DNA of 64,000 nt. It comes from Ophiobolus disseminans. Taxonomy: Eukaryota; Ascomycota; Dothideomycetes; Pleosporales; Phaeosphaeriaceae. Positions 32,516 through 43,784 of the stretch are shown in pieces (positions within the stretch are counted from its first letter, which is position 1; every line of letters starts with the position of its first letter). The notes beneath the pieces are model-generated. The model was not told where the DNA came from, made no database searches, and saw only the letters and a program-made list of their open reading frames with translations. The position numbers were made by a program, and so were the translations under genes. The stretch lies in the NCBI GenBank assembly GCA_010093685.1, contig MU006235.1, positions 387,780-451,779 on the forward strand, read 5' to 3'.

Positions 32516-33337
32516 ATGGCACCTCACAGCACTCAAGATGCTGATAAATACCCTCCCATTGGCCAGCAGGACGAAGAAATGATCAAGCAAGGCATTCACA
32601 AGGCCGAGTCAGGCTTCGATGACAAGGATCCCGACTCGTCTTTCGATGAAGCAGACGGCGCCACTGCTGCTGATGAAACCAACTTCAACCCTAATCGTAC
32701 CTTCTATATCCTTCGCCACAACCTCTTCTCGAAGGAGATCTTCATCATCGACATCACCTCCGCCCTCCACGTCCCCTACACCGGCGGCGAGATTACCGAC
32801 GAATTGCGCGATGCCGCACGCGCACTCTCCGAGAACAAGACCCTAGCTTCGAACCCAATCTACCGCTTCAAAGCCAAGCACTGGTGGAGCTCCGAGCGAA
32901 GCATGTTTGATGCCGCGTCAAGCACTGAGCTCGCGACCTGGAAGCAAGGCGGCACTTCCTGGAGTCACGCCATTATCTCCTTCCCACCCCAGTCTCCTCA
33001 CTCTACACACCCAATCGTCATGCAGAACCTCAAGTGGTACAAGCGCACCAACGAGTGGGTGCGCAACAGCATTATTTACTCCTGGCGCTGCGACTCTAAG
33101 AAGAAGGCCAACCGCATGACACTCGTCAAGAAGGTGGGCGCGAAGGAAGTCGTGGCTGGGCGCTATGTGCAGAGGTGGGGAAGCTGGGTTACAGGAGGCG
33201 TGTTGCTTGTTGACGGAAAGGAGGAAGATGAAGTGATAGCGTGCTTGACAGCTTGTGTGATGTTGAGAAGGATGCAGCAGAGGGCGGCAGAGAGGACGAG
33301 GGGCGCGGGAGGTGGAGGTGGAGGCGGAGGTGAGTGA
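32516..33337 (+). CDS. Conserved fungal protein of unknown function, possible tubby/LURP-type fold
   Basis: The 273-residue single-exon protein begins with an acidic disordered stretch (about 1-60). A region of alternating short hydrophobic strands follows (RTFYILRHNLFSKEIFIID, NPIYRFKAKHWW, MQNLKWYKRTNEWV, IYSWRCDSKKKANRMTLV, VAGRYVQRWGSWVTGG) and a helix (EVIACLTACVMLRRMQQRA) near the end. That order, strands then a long C-terminal hydrophobic helix, resembles LURP-one/tubby-like beta-barrel proteins, including fungal DUF6593 members; this is a fold guess, not a motif match. The last residues are a glycine run coded by GGAGGT repeats, so length there may vary among strains. Confidence 0.7.
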   Translation: MAPHSTQDADKYPPIGQQDEEMIKQGIHKAESGFDDKDPDSSFDEADGATAADETNFNPNRTFYILRHNLFSKEIFIIDITSALHVPYTGGEITDELRDAARALSENKTLASNPIYRFKAKHWWSSERSMFDAASSTELATWKQGGTSWSHAIISFPPQSPHSTHPIVMQNLKWYKRTNEWVRNSIIYSWRCDSKKKANRMTLVKKVGAKEVVAGRYVQRWGSWVTGGVLLVDGKEEDEVIACLTACVMLRRMQQRAAERTRGAGGGGGGGGE

Positions 33338-33782
33338 GAAGTTAGAATGTGTGGAAGACCTGATTGCGCCACAAGTAACGTTCTTAGTTTGTTGACGTTG
33401 TAATGAGAGTTTCCTACGCTCCTATCTTTGGATGCCATTCTGTAGCTGGGTCCTATAAGTGTTTTCCGTCGGATCGTCAAATGGGACCTGCGTTTTCCGG
33501 GTATACTCTCGCTGGCACCAACTCGAAGGCCGTGTCTTATCTTGACTTTTTCTTTTTCTTTTTCTCGTGAAGGTGTTTGGTGTGTTGAACTGTGTTCGTG
33601 TTGGTACCTAGCCTAGCGCCGGGGCGAGTAGAAGGTCGCGGTTATCGATAAACCTCATCTGCCACTGCCGAGGTCCATCCAAGCTTCCCAGCTCTTACAC
33701 CACTACCGCCCACCATGGCGCGCTACAAACCTCCGTGATACCTTCGTAACCATTTCACTTCGTGAACATCATTTAGGCCGCC
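33338..33782. other. Intergenic with polypyrimidine tract
   Basis: Holds a (CTTTTT)-like tract at about 33540-33566, a common fungal promoter element, before the HAD gene. Confidence 0.5.
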
Positions 33783-34711
33783 ATGTCAGACTCGTCGAAG
33801 CCTCCAAAGGCCATACTCTTTGACATTGGCGGCGTTGTGGTGCGTAGTGTCTTCCTACGCAAACGAGGATGTATAGCTAAAGTGTTTCATCACAGGTCAT
33901 AAGTCCCTTCCAAGCAATTCTTGATTACGAAATCGAGAATAAAATACCGGTCGGCTACATCAATTACGCGATCCAGAAGGGACCCCACGATACCGGCGCA
34001 TGGCAGCTCATCGAACGCGGGGAAGTTGAGCTCAATGACGACTGGTTCGCTGCCTTCAAGAAACAGCTATCAAAGCCCGAGGTCTGGTCGGAATATCTAC
34101 AAAAGCTGAGCAAGGAAGGCGCTGCAGGAGGAGGACAGGCCATCGATGGCGGGAAGGTCGACGGTCATGGAAAGGGCGTCCCAGAGATTGACGCAAAGCG
34201 GTTGTTCTGGCGTATGATGAAGCTCAGCCGTGCGCCAGATCCATACATGTATCCGGCTCTCAAAAAACTGAAGGAAAGTGGGCGCTTCGTGCTCGGTGCT
34301 TTTAGCAACAACGTCACGTTCCCGACGGATATCTTGGATGACGAAGGTGTGCTATTCACTAAGGATCTCATCCACCCTCCCCCACCGAGCCCGTTCGCGA
34401 ACGACTCCAAGGACGTCACAACCCTGTTTGACATCTTCCTCGGCTCGGCAGCTGTCGGTGTACGGAAACCGGATCCTGAGGCATACAAGCTGGCAGTGAG
34501 GGAAATGGACAAGATTGCGAAGAGCAAGGGCATGGCAACGGTGACGGCCGAGAATACACTCTTCTTGGATGACATTGGCATCAACTTGAAGTTTGCGAAG
34601 AAGACAGGGCTGCGGACGATTAAAGTCAATCTGGGCAAGACGAAGGATGCTGTCGAGGAGCTGGAGCAAGAAGCTGGAATGCAGTTACTGGATGACAAAG
34701 CTAAACTATAG
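33783..34711 (+). CDS. HAD-superfamily hydrolase, epoxide-hydrolase N-domain type
   Basis: Exons 33783-33839 and 33896-34711 give 290 residues. FDIGGVV at 13-19 is HAD motif I with Asp14 as nucleophile; as in the phosphatase-like N-domain of soluble epoxide hydrolases, the second Asp is replaced by Gly. Motif II is FSNN (155-158), motif III the lysine in VRKPDPEAY (about 210) and motif IV LFLDDIGIN (Asp244/245). The substrate is unknown. A glycine-rich insertion (AAGGGQAIDGGKVDGHGKG) lies in the cap region and is likely a disordered loop. The intron follows the 19th codon directly after motif I. Confidence 0.85.
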
Positions 34712-37149
34712 GAGAACCAATGACACGGATTACGATAAAGAGCGGCTGATTAGCTTATGATTGATTGGTCGCATACTGATATATAGAGAATTCTCGGCCG
34801 GCTCACACATTGTATTCTTCACCACACTTTGTGTACCGAACCTGAAAATTTACCGCCCACTTCCGATGTGAACTTTCCTTTCGGAAGAGAGGCCAAAAGA
34901 CGTATACTATCGCAGCTATGAGCGCAGTCACGGACCTTGTCTAGTCACCATGAAATGGTCGAAATACTCAACATGGATTCTCAAAGGTCGTATAGAAGGA
35001 ATTCATAGATCGCTCGAAAAGAGGCCGAGATCATTGGATGGTGGTAGTATGCATAAAATGCTGCAGTTTCAAGGCTATGACCGGTGTTCCCAAAGGGTGG
35101 TCAACCCCTACTATGTTCGGAAAGACGACTTCGCTTGCTATCCTGGACAAAATTATACCAATCATTGTCATGATATTGAAAACAAGCTTACAACATCTAC
35201 TTATGTGTCAGTTCAGCGTGATCAAAGTCAAAAGCCTTGCTGTTTCCTTAACATGAACAACTCGCGAGGCCTTCGCTTCAAGACAACAAGAGGATCTCGC
35301 CCTCTTCAAATTCACTAAAGGTTCCCACCAACAAACTCAATCAAAACTATTCCACAGCTTTCCTATGAGATCAAGTGAAAAAAGATCAATTCACGATCCA
35401 CCAGCTGTATGCGACTTGGCTGAAGCGTTTCTCGTGAGCCAAAACACATCCCAGGACGTGGTATGAAAAGCTGCTCTCAAGAGGCACATAGCTGCGACAG
35501 ATCTCTTGCTACTCTTTAATGCATCCAGGCTTTTATCAAAGTAGATGCTTGCTGCTGTATGTCTTCACGCGGTGTACAAAGGGGCGGACCAACAGGACAT
35601 GTGCAAGCTGAGCTATGCAATCAGAACCAAAGACTTTCTATGCTCCGGAACGCGGTCCTTCTTTCATATAATCACACCCAATGGTTAGCTACGGCACAAC
35701 ATGAAGAAGCGCGTTGCAAAGTTATCGAAACTGAACCAAGACGATGTTATGGAGTGCGGAAAGTGACATCGAAAAGTCTGACCCGATCTCGCGAGGACTA
35801 CTTCCGTTGCCGCATTAATATCTGCAAGCTTTCCGCCACCTCTTTCAATTCTCAACTTCACTCCGCTATTAGTTAGTGTGCGCGCTTCGAAAGCTCGAGG
35901 TTCTTCGCATATGTCTGCGCCATCTCGAGCAGTCAAATCATCACAATCGGCCGTCAAAATCTGCTGGAGAATCTTGTAGGTTGGGACGCAATCTTTCTTC
36001 CAGTGCCAACTCCAAAACCGATGGCATACCTACCCATGCCCTGTACGCATTGCCGCCTTCAGAATGCATCGTGGAGACAACCGAGCGAAGTCAAAATATG
36101 TGCTGTACCTAAAATGATGACACATCAGTTGCGGGAAAGTTCCCGCTTGCTTGAGAGAAATGCTTGTTTTGACTATGAGCTTTTGTGAACAGCACGATGT
36201 TTCTCTCGATGGTTGAATCTCATGCTGCGAGTAGCTTTCAAAAGACAACGACTGTTCGCGCTGTTCTACTCGGGCGGAATGAGCGAAAAAAGGAACGGAG
36301 GTTGTAGTGACCAAAGGCGCAAGTAAAACGTTTATAGGCTCTTGCTCTATACCGGAGGACATGAGTCGTTGAAGTATACCAAAACCAAGCGAAGTGAGAT
36401 TCATGGATTGTCTCGTTGCTTTTCCCCGCTTTCTAAGCTTTCCTCGGAAGTACATGAGACCTTCCACCTCCACTGCCAGTACCTCCTTCAACACACACTC
36501 TAGCTGCTTGAGTGCACTAAAACGACACAGAGTTTATCCTATGGACGTTGTGTCGCTGCTCTTTCGCAACAAAAGAATCTGCTGAGCGTACTCATGTAAA
36601 TTGAAGTGGTCCATTCAATATTTGAACTAGATGGGATATGGAGAGCTAATGCTAGGTCTAGGATTGTCACTCTCATGCTTCATGGATTTGGCACTTCTGC
36701 TCTCTCCGCATTCTGGACGGGTTTTGGTCATGATTGCGTTTTTTTTTGTTCTTGTCAGTTCACAGGACCTATGTCAGAAACAATTCCCAGCTTGATGCAT
36801 CACTGCTCTACTCTTTCTTCCATGGCCAATTCGTCTGTGAAAGCGGCAAGATGAAACCGCATGTGCTCCGCGCCACTCTCCGGCACCAGGAGGAAGGCCG
36901 CATGGTTCGTGTGTCAACTAAATCTCAATACTTCGAAAGGCTCAAGTAATCATGCTATTGGTTCTGTCGAGAAACAAGTCTGTCAGTTATACATGGTTTG
37001 CGAACTTGGTGTTAGACACGTGATCACGTTTTTGGTACCCGACTACCTAGATGACTCGAAGAGCACGACAATAGTACAGTTGACCTGAGTGTGTAGGGGT
37101 TGGTGAATCTCACCTGGGGAAAAGGACGCGTATAGCTTCCACATGAGCA
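34712..37149. other. Gene-poor, AT-richer block
   Basis: About 2.4 kb without a supportable gene. A piece with GCGCCACTCT at 36870-36879, preceded by CCGCATGTGCTC, matches part of the unit of the neighbouring array (39371-39392), so decayed array copies may extend upstream to at least 36.8 kb. Confidence 0.5.
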
Positions 37150-39420
37150 AGCGAAGCCGTAATATATCCCAGATTGCATGGAATAAGCTTGAATTGCGCT
37201 CGAGTATATATACATCGAACATTTCTCTGGCTCTAGTTTTATCCTCATCACGTAACTATATGGACAGAGTACAAAAGAGACTCATCAATTCCAATGATGG
37301 GAAGCTTTCGTATGGCAATCATACAGTCAAAACTCAAACTCGATCACGTCATGGTCTGAGGATTTTGGATTTTGTATGATTCCATCAATTGCGCGCGTCA
37401 TACTTTTACGAGTGACTCCGAACTTCAACCGTTCACCTTCCTGACGCATGGAGTTGGAGGCAGCTGATGGCTATAAAGTCCACACTCTCCTCTGTCCACT
37501 TCTCTTCACAACTACAAGTATTACGAGCACTCAAACAAAACAGCAGCGAGAGACATGCATGGTTCTTGGGTCGTTCGCGACCAAACGAATCTTGTTGAAA
37601 AGCGACAACTGATATATCTACCTAGGTAAAAGATGACCTCGAGTATTTCGGTCACTTTACAAGACCATACAACCATTGAAGAAGTACCACTATGAGAAGT
37701 GAAGAAATTCAAAAGATTGACTATTCATCACCTGACGCTGCGAGCGTATGGCGATACTAAAATTAGATTAAAATCGGTCCATGTTCTGCTCCTAAGACTT
37801 CTATGCTTCAAGCGAGATTCCAAGTTCGAGATACAAGCGATCATGTCCTTAGCGCTGCTCAGAAAAGGATATATGAGGATCTCATTGTTGGAATGTGTGA
37901 ACTTCGGTGGCTCACAAAAAGAAAGGCCACACGCGAATACTTCATTAGTGAGGAGAGAGTCAAAAAATTCATCATATCTCCTGATGCAGAAGTTAGACTG
38001 ATTGTTGGGGTATATAGACCTCTCCGGCTTCTCTTCTCCTTCACTCCACCGACATACTTGCAATTCGCACATCAAGAGGGATATCATGAACAGCTATGTC
38101 CTTTATGTCTCTCCTCGCGGGCGTCAATGACCGAAATTCCTGGAAGCAATGCAGTTAGTTGTTGATGGCCTAAGTGCTACGTTTCGAAAGTAACTCTAAA
38201 TGTCCAACATAACGCAATGAGCACGTCATCAAAGTCCGACTGCAAGCAACTTATGTTCTCGATTGCGCCCCTTGGGAATCTATAAAAGCCCTTGATCTCC
38301 ACCTGACTTCTCACCCACAAATATCCTTGATGTGTGAGACATTACCAAAACTGTGTCATCCTCAAACTATGCCCTTGGCGCTGTTCCTGTCGCCCTATTG
38401 TTACTTCGAAAAACAGAGATGGAAGAACCGCATGTCCCGACTGCGTCAAGTATGCAGACATCAAAACTCGTAGGCGACTATTTCATAAGTGTGTTCGAAA
38501 GAACTCTTGCGCCCTCACATGACTGCTGTGCTCTGAGAGAGCACATAAAACCCTCTAGCTGCTCTGCCACCGCCTCTTCTTTACACTATTCTACCTTTTG
38601 CTGTTCCAAAACTTAATCAGTATCGGTATGTCTCCGGCGCTGCTCTCCCCCAAGAAAACGGGGACACCACCATATGTGCTTGCTTTTTTGCGATGTTTGA
38701 TGCATTGAATCCAAACAGCGCACGCTAACTTCTTATGTGTGACTCGAGTGCGAAAAGAACAACTAGCCCGCAGTATGGCAGTCGTGGTGTATAAATTCTT
38801 CTATGGCTTCCGTTTTCTCCTCCATATAGACGCACTATTCAGTAATTTTAGAAATTGATATGGTAAACATTGATGTCTTCGGCTTTGCTCCCTTTCTCAA
38901 AAACCCAGAAAGCCTCATGGTATGTGTTGGGGCGAGTGAAAAGCCACCATGCGGACATTCGATGATCGCGGCACCAAAGCATAAGTAACTGAAACGATGG
39001 CGTGGCGCTTCTGCTTTGTGGAAGAGTATATAAATTTCCCACCACCAGCAGGTTTTTGCGCCATGCTACTTCCCTTCTGCACCATTCCAAAAACAAGGAT
39101 GGAGGAGAGCAATGTTTTGCGTGCTACGTTTCCCCAAAGGCTTCGCTACAAAATCTCAAGATGCGTGAGCGATGGCTGCCGTGTGTGAACTTTGGACAGC
39201 GACTCAAGAAGATACCAAGAATACTCATGAGCGTTTCCAAAACCGAACTGTGGCGAACATATGTGCCGGATTGACTTAGCAGGAGTATAAACACTGCTTC
39301 CCAATTCCTTTCTTTCTCTACTCAACACTTCGTTGCCTTCCGTGATGTTTCAAAACGAATGATCATAAAGCACATGTTCTCTGCGCCACTCTGCTGGACC
39401 TCCCTTCACTTCAAGGAAAC
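37150..39420 (+). repeat. Decayed tandem array of about 240-270-base TATA-bearing units
   Basis: TATA-like boxes recur at 37205, 37472, 38011, 38281, 38544 (CATAAAA), 38790, 39029 and 39286. The intervals are 267, 539 (two units), 270, 263, 246, 239 and 257 bases. Each box is followed by a C/T-rich tract. In five units CAAAAC or CAAAAAC lies 59-71 bases after the box (37536, 38346, 38607, 39088, 39351), and a CATGT-(C/T)TC-GCGCC type segment follows in some. Units differ strongly in sequence, consistent with an old tandem duplication eroded by mutation. Short ATG frames of 24-65 codons follow several boxes but are not conserved enough to call. Confidence 0.6.
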
Positions 39421-40497
39421 AATTCAACTTTGACGGATGGCTTGTGTGCGCCGCCTCCCTTCGACCTTTAAGCCGCTTTACACTTTAATTCCATATATCC
39501 CCAAAACCCTAACACATACGAGCCATGTCTTTCCGAGTTTTTGCTTCCAGTCCGTCAATGCCGAGGTGACGATTAGCTGTGAAAAGGCGTGCATGCCAAC
39601 CCATGACTTGACGTAAGATCGAGAGAAAATCTCGGCCAGACCGCATGTGTTTGGCGCCATTCAGGTCGAGAGATCACTTAGCACCAGAAATAGGTCTCTA
39701 AGGAGTCCATGAGCTGAGCGGGGTAAGCGTGAAGATTATAACGTGAAAAGATAAGCGTTGAGAATGGCATGGAACGAGGTTGCGGAACGGGCGCTTCACG
39801 TGTTGAAGCTAGGGTTATTTGATTATAGCTTAGACTTGTGGGAACAAAAACAACAGTAGGGTTCGTATATTTTCTGCATGAGAAGAGTTCCTAGTAAACG
39901 CGAGTGACAGATCGACGAGGTAGTTAGCGCCCACAGTGATTGCAATTGTTTGCTGAGTAGTGGGAGATAGAAGTGAAATATGGTTCAAGCAAAGTGTGTC
40001 GCATAGCATCGATAGAGTATGATTTTGTGAGTTTTCTAAGTGCATTGTCCATCGTGACAGCCATCCCCGAAGTGAAATCCACGAAAGGTCGGAGCTAAGA
40101 AATGTAATGTCGATCTAAGAAGTTCCCTACGTATGCACCGCATTCTATACTGTCCTTGGAAGTACGGGATACATAGCAGATCCGCCAGTTCGCATGGACT
40201 GGCTGGGATAGTTACCGATGCGTTGCCCCAGTACTTTGGTCCTCCCTGCGGCACATGCGTCGGGCGACATAGATGCACGTGACATCAATGCAGGCTGCAA
40301 TGTGAGCTGTTCCAATGTCGATAATGTATCTGACGTGTTGGTGGTCGCCATCCATGTCGCGGGTGGCGTTGCATGGGAGGTCCAAAGACCGTTGTTGCGC
40401 AGCACCCCGTTGGAGAACGGGCGGTAATGGGGCTTGCAGCCAAGACGAAAGCTCATTGCTGTAGGAAGATTGTTCCTAACTTGGAGAAGACATCAGA
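39421..40497. other. Intergenic, nothing recognised
   Basis: Tail of the gene-poor block and 3' flank of UPF1. One more CTTTAAGCC / CCAAAACCC pair at about 39465-39510 may be a truncated last array unit. Confidence 0.35.
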
Positions 40498-43400
40498 TCA
40501 GCCTCCAATCTGGCTGGCAAAAGCCGTAGACACGCTACGTGCATCATCATCGTCGAAGCCACCAAGGCCAGCCCTCATGCCACGGCCGGCGCCGAAGCCT
40601 ACACCGATATTCGGACCCTGGCGTGTGGACTCGACAAACCTATTGAGGCGATCCGACTGGTTGAGAGATGTAGGCTTGTTGTAGTCGTTCAAACCCAGAC
40701 CAGAGAGGCTGATACCGCCGGGAGCATCGCTGCGCGAGTCGGTCAGCTCGCTGGCGGCGACAGATTCGCCGGCAATGCTGGCGGGTGCGCCGTTCTTGCC
40801 CTTTGCGCCAGATCCAGGACGACCAGGAAGTGGCCAGGATTCCTGGAAGTTGGAGAACATCGGAGGGTAGTTGGACGGTACACCAACACCACCAAGAGCA
40901 GAGGAGTGGACCGAAGACACATCATCAGGGATGTAGCCAACAATCGAGCCATTGTCATTGTACTCTTGGCGAGTGGGCTTGTTGCCGTTCCAGCTGCCTT
41001 GACGGCCAGATGTCATGGCGTTGGCGTGCTGATAGGCCATCTGGTAACGCTGTGGTCCGCGGTAAGTTTGCTTCGGGCGGCTGAACTGAAGCAGTGAAAC
41101 CTGAAGGTTGGTTAAGGGTCCTTCGACGAGGCAGTTGCGCTCCTTGAAATGAAGAAGTAGGTAATGCCACAGCGGGTGTTTCGATAGCACCTTCGGGTTA
41201 CCAAGGATGACTAGGCCATACTTGGCTCGAGTCAAAGCGACGTTGAGACGACGAGGGTCGCTCAGGAAACCGATGCCTTGATGATCGTTCGAACGGACAC
41301 AGGACAAGATAATGAAGTCCTTCTCACGACCCTGGAAAGCGTCGACAGACGCAACCTCGACATCCTTGTAGTTTTCCTTCTTGAAGCTGCCGGTGGCTTG
41401 CATGGAACTGACCACATAGCTACGTTGACCTTCGTATGGAGTGATGATACCGATGTCGCCTGGTTGGACACCGGCCTTGAAGAATCGGGTAACAATCTTC
41501 TCTACGTTTTGCGCCTCAGTACGGTTGAGGTACGAGGTTCCAGAGGCGGAAATTTCCTCTGCGCCCAGATTCGACCAGAACATCATAGGGCTGTCTGCGA
41601 CCGGCCATGGAAAGTCGACATCGCGTCGAATACGCTCCTGCATCGTGACACCGTTTTGGAGGGAGCCTTCATAGAACATATTCGAAGGGAACTCGGACAG
41701 GCAAGGATGCATGCGGTACTGCACTTGAAGTCGAATTGGTGAGCATCCAAGAATGACCAGTCGCTCGAAGAGGGATTGATTCAGTCCGGCTGTGGCCGCC
41801 TTCTTGTTCATGATGACGGGTCCAAGCTGTTGGTGATCACCAACAAGTACCACCTGCTTGCAACCAAGCACCAAAGGAATCATGCATTCTGGCTCGGCAG
41901 ACTGCGTCGACTCGTCAATGAGCACAGTGCGGAACTTCATCTTGGAGAGACGAGGGTCACCCGCACCAACGCAGGTGCAGCATATGACATCGGCTGCGTT
42001 GAGAATCTCGCGTTCAGCCGCACGGGTGAGCTGCTTGAACTTCTTCTCGTCCTGACTTGACAACTCGCCGACATCGCTCTTGAGCTGGTTCAGTTTGTTG
42101 AGCTCGACATTGGTGTCGTTCATGCGGACTTGCTCATGGAGAGACAAAAAGCCCACTGGAGACTCGACATCCTCTCTTGATTTGGCAGTAACACGAACAG
42201 TTTTCAGCCCAGTAAGATGAATCCGTTCGCACAATTGGTCAACTGCGACGTTGGATGGCGCACAGACAAGGACTTGGCTACCACTGATTTTGCACAGATG
42301 GTAGATGATGGTGGCGGACGTGACAGTCTTTCCGGTACCTGGCGGGCCCTGGATCAAGCTGAGCGGCTTCTGCAGGACGCTCTTGACGGCATTGATCTGA
42401 CTGCCGTTCAACTCGGGCAGACCCGGAACACTGAATTTGCGTGGAATCGTGATCTTCATGGGCGCTGATGCAACCTCGTGGCCAAGCAGACGGTGGAAGA
42501 TATAGCCGGAAACACTCATCTCGTCGATGGCAAAAGTCTTCATGGCGTGTTGCATGCGGTCGAAGGAGGTGGCCTTCCAGACATAGTCGGCGCTGAAGTT
42601 GTGAGTGCACTCGGTGGGCACAGACTTGTGGTCACCCTTGGTGCGCAGTTCGATCGTGACCTCGTCAGACTGGTTGTTCGGGATCTTGATGACATAGCCG
42701 ACGCCCTCCCAGTGAGGACGGAGCTCTCCGGTGTAGCGCAGACGCATCTCGTCTCCCACAGCAAGCTTGACATCACCCAGCTCCAGCTTAGGGAGGATGA
42801 AGCTCGCCGTGTGCTTGTTGTTCAACGCCATGTCCCAGCGCACCACGAGATTGTCCTGCGACTGCGACTCCTTCAGCTTGCGATCGTAGTCGGCCTCAAT
42901 CTTGACCAGTGGGCCAAAGACGTTCTGATACTGGAAGGCGTCGTCGTAGCGCAGCAGCACCTTGGCGATGACCTCCTCCTGCCCAGCGCCCTTCTCCAGG
43001 TCAGCAATTGTGGCATTCGCGTTGTCCTTCCACAGCTCTTCAAGCTTGGCGATGGTCTGGGGGCTGAGGTGGCGCGCGCGGAGCTGCTCTTGGTCGGTCG
43101 GGGCAGGCACGAGCCAGGGCAGGAAGGAGCGATCCTCGATCAAGGGCTGCCAGCGCGACGTGTCCCAGTTCATGTCCTTCTGCGAGGGCATCGAGGCGCA
43201 TGGCTGGCGACACAGCAGCACGACGACCGTGTCGGATTTGGCGGGGATGAAGCCGAGGAGGAAGACGTTCTTGGTGCCGCAGTTGTAGCATTCGAGCGTC
43301 GTGTCGCCGAGCGACGAGGCGGGGTGCAGCTGGACTTCCTTGTGGCGGGCGCGGACAAGGTGGTTGATGATGTGCGACGAGGACGAGTTTCCACGTGCGC

Positions 43401-43784
43401 TGCAGAACCACTTGGTGCAGGCCAGGCACTTGACGACGCTGCCGGCGTTGTGGATGCCGCAGTAGGCGCACGCGTGTGGGGGAAGTTCGACCCTGAATTT
43501 TCTTAGAACAAAACCTGACCGAGGGGCCCTGAGGCGCTATCTTACTCTTCCTCGGCGCGCATCGCAGGCTTGCCGTTGGCGCCACCCACGGGCATGCTCG
43601 CCATGCTCTCCATGTCATCGTCGTCGTAGATGTCCGTCTCGTCGTCATCTTCGCCGATTCGGCGTCGGCGGGAGCCCGTCAGGCCATGGTCCAGGATGCT
43701 CTCGTCGTCGCCGGCCCCAGCGTTAATGGTGGCGGCAGAGTCGGACACCAGGTGGTTACCCATGTGCGTGAATGCACCCTCCAT
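40498..43784 (-). CDS. UPF1: ATP-dependent RNA helicase Upf1 (nonsense-mediated decay)
   Basis: Exons 43546-43784 and 40498-43492 (53-base intron) encode 1077 residues, the usual length. A short acidic N-terminus is followed by the Cys/His-rich zinc domain from residue 86 (HACAYCG, KCLACTKWFC, HIINHLVRARH, LECYNCGTKN) that binds Upf2. The SF1 helicase core has GPPGTGKT near 460, then DEST (Walker B), GDHQQLGPV, QYRMHP, VDAFQGREKDFI and LNVALTRAKYG. The C-terminal tail is glycine/serine-rich. The protein removes mRNAs with premature stops in the cytoplasm. A long open frame on the opposite strand (42478-43506) is a shadow of this GC-rich coding sequence. Confidence 0.96.

Noticed and set aside
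42478..43506. 342-codon open frame opposite UPF1
   Set aside because: Antisense shadow of a strongly biased coding sequence whose own frame is certain.
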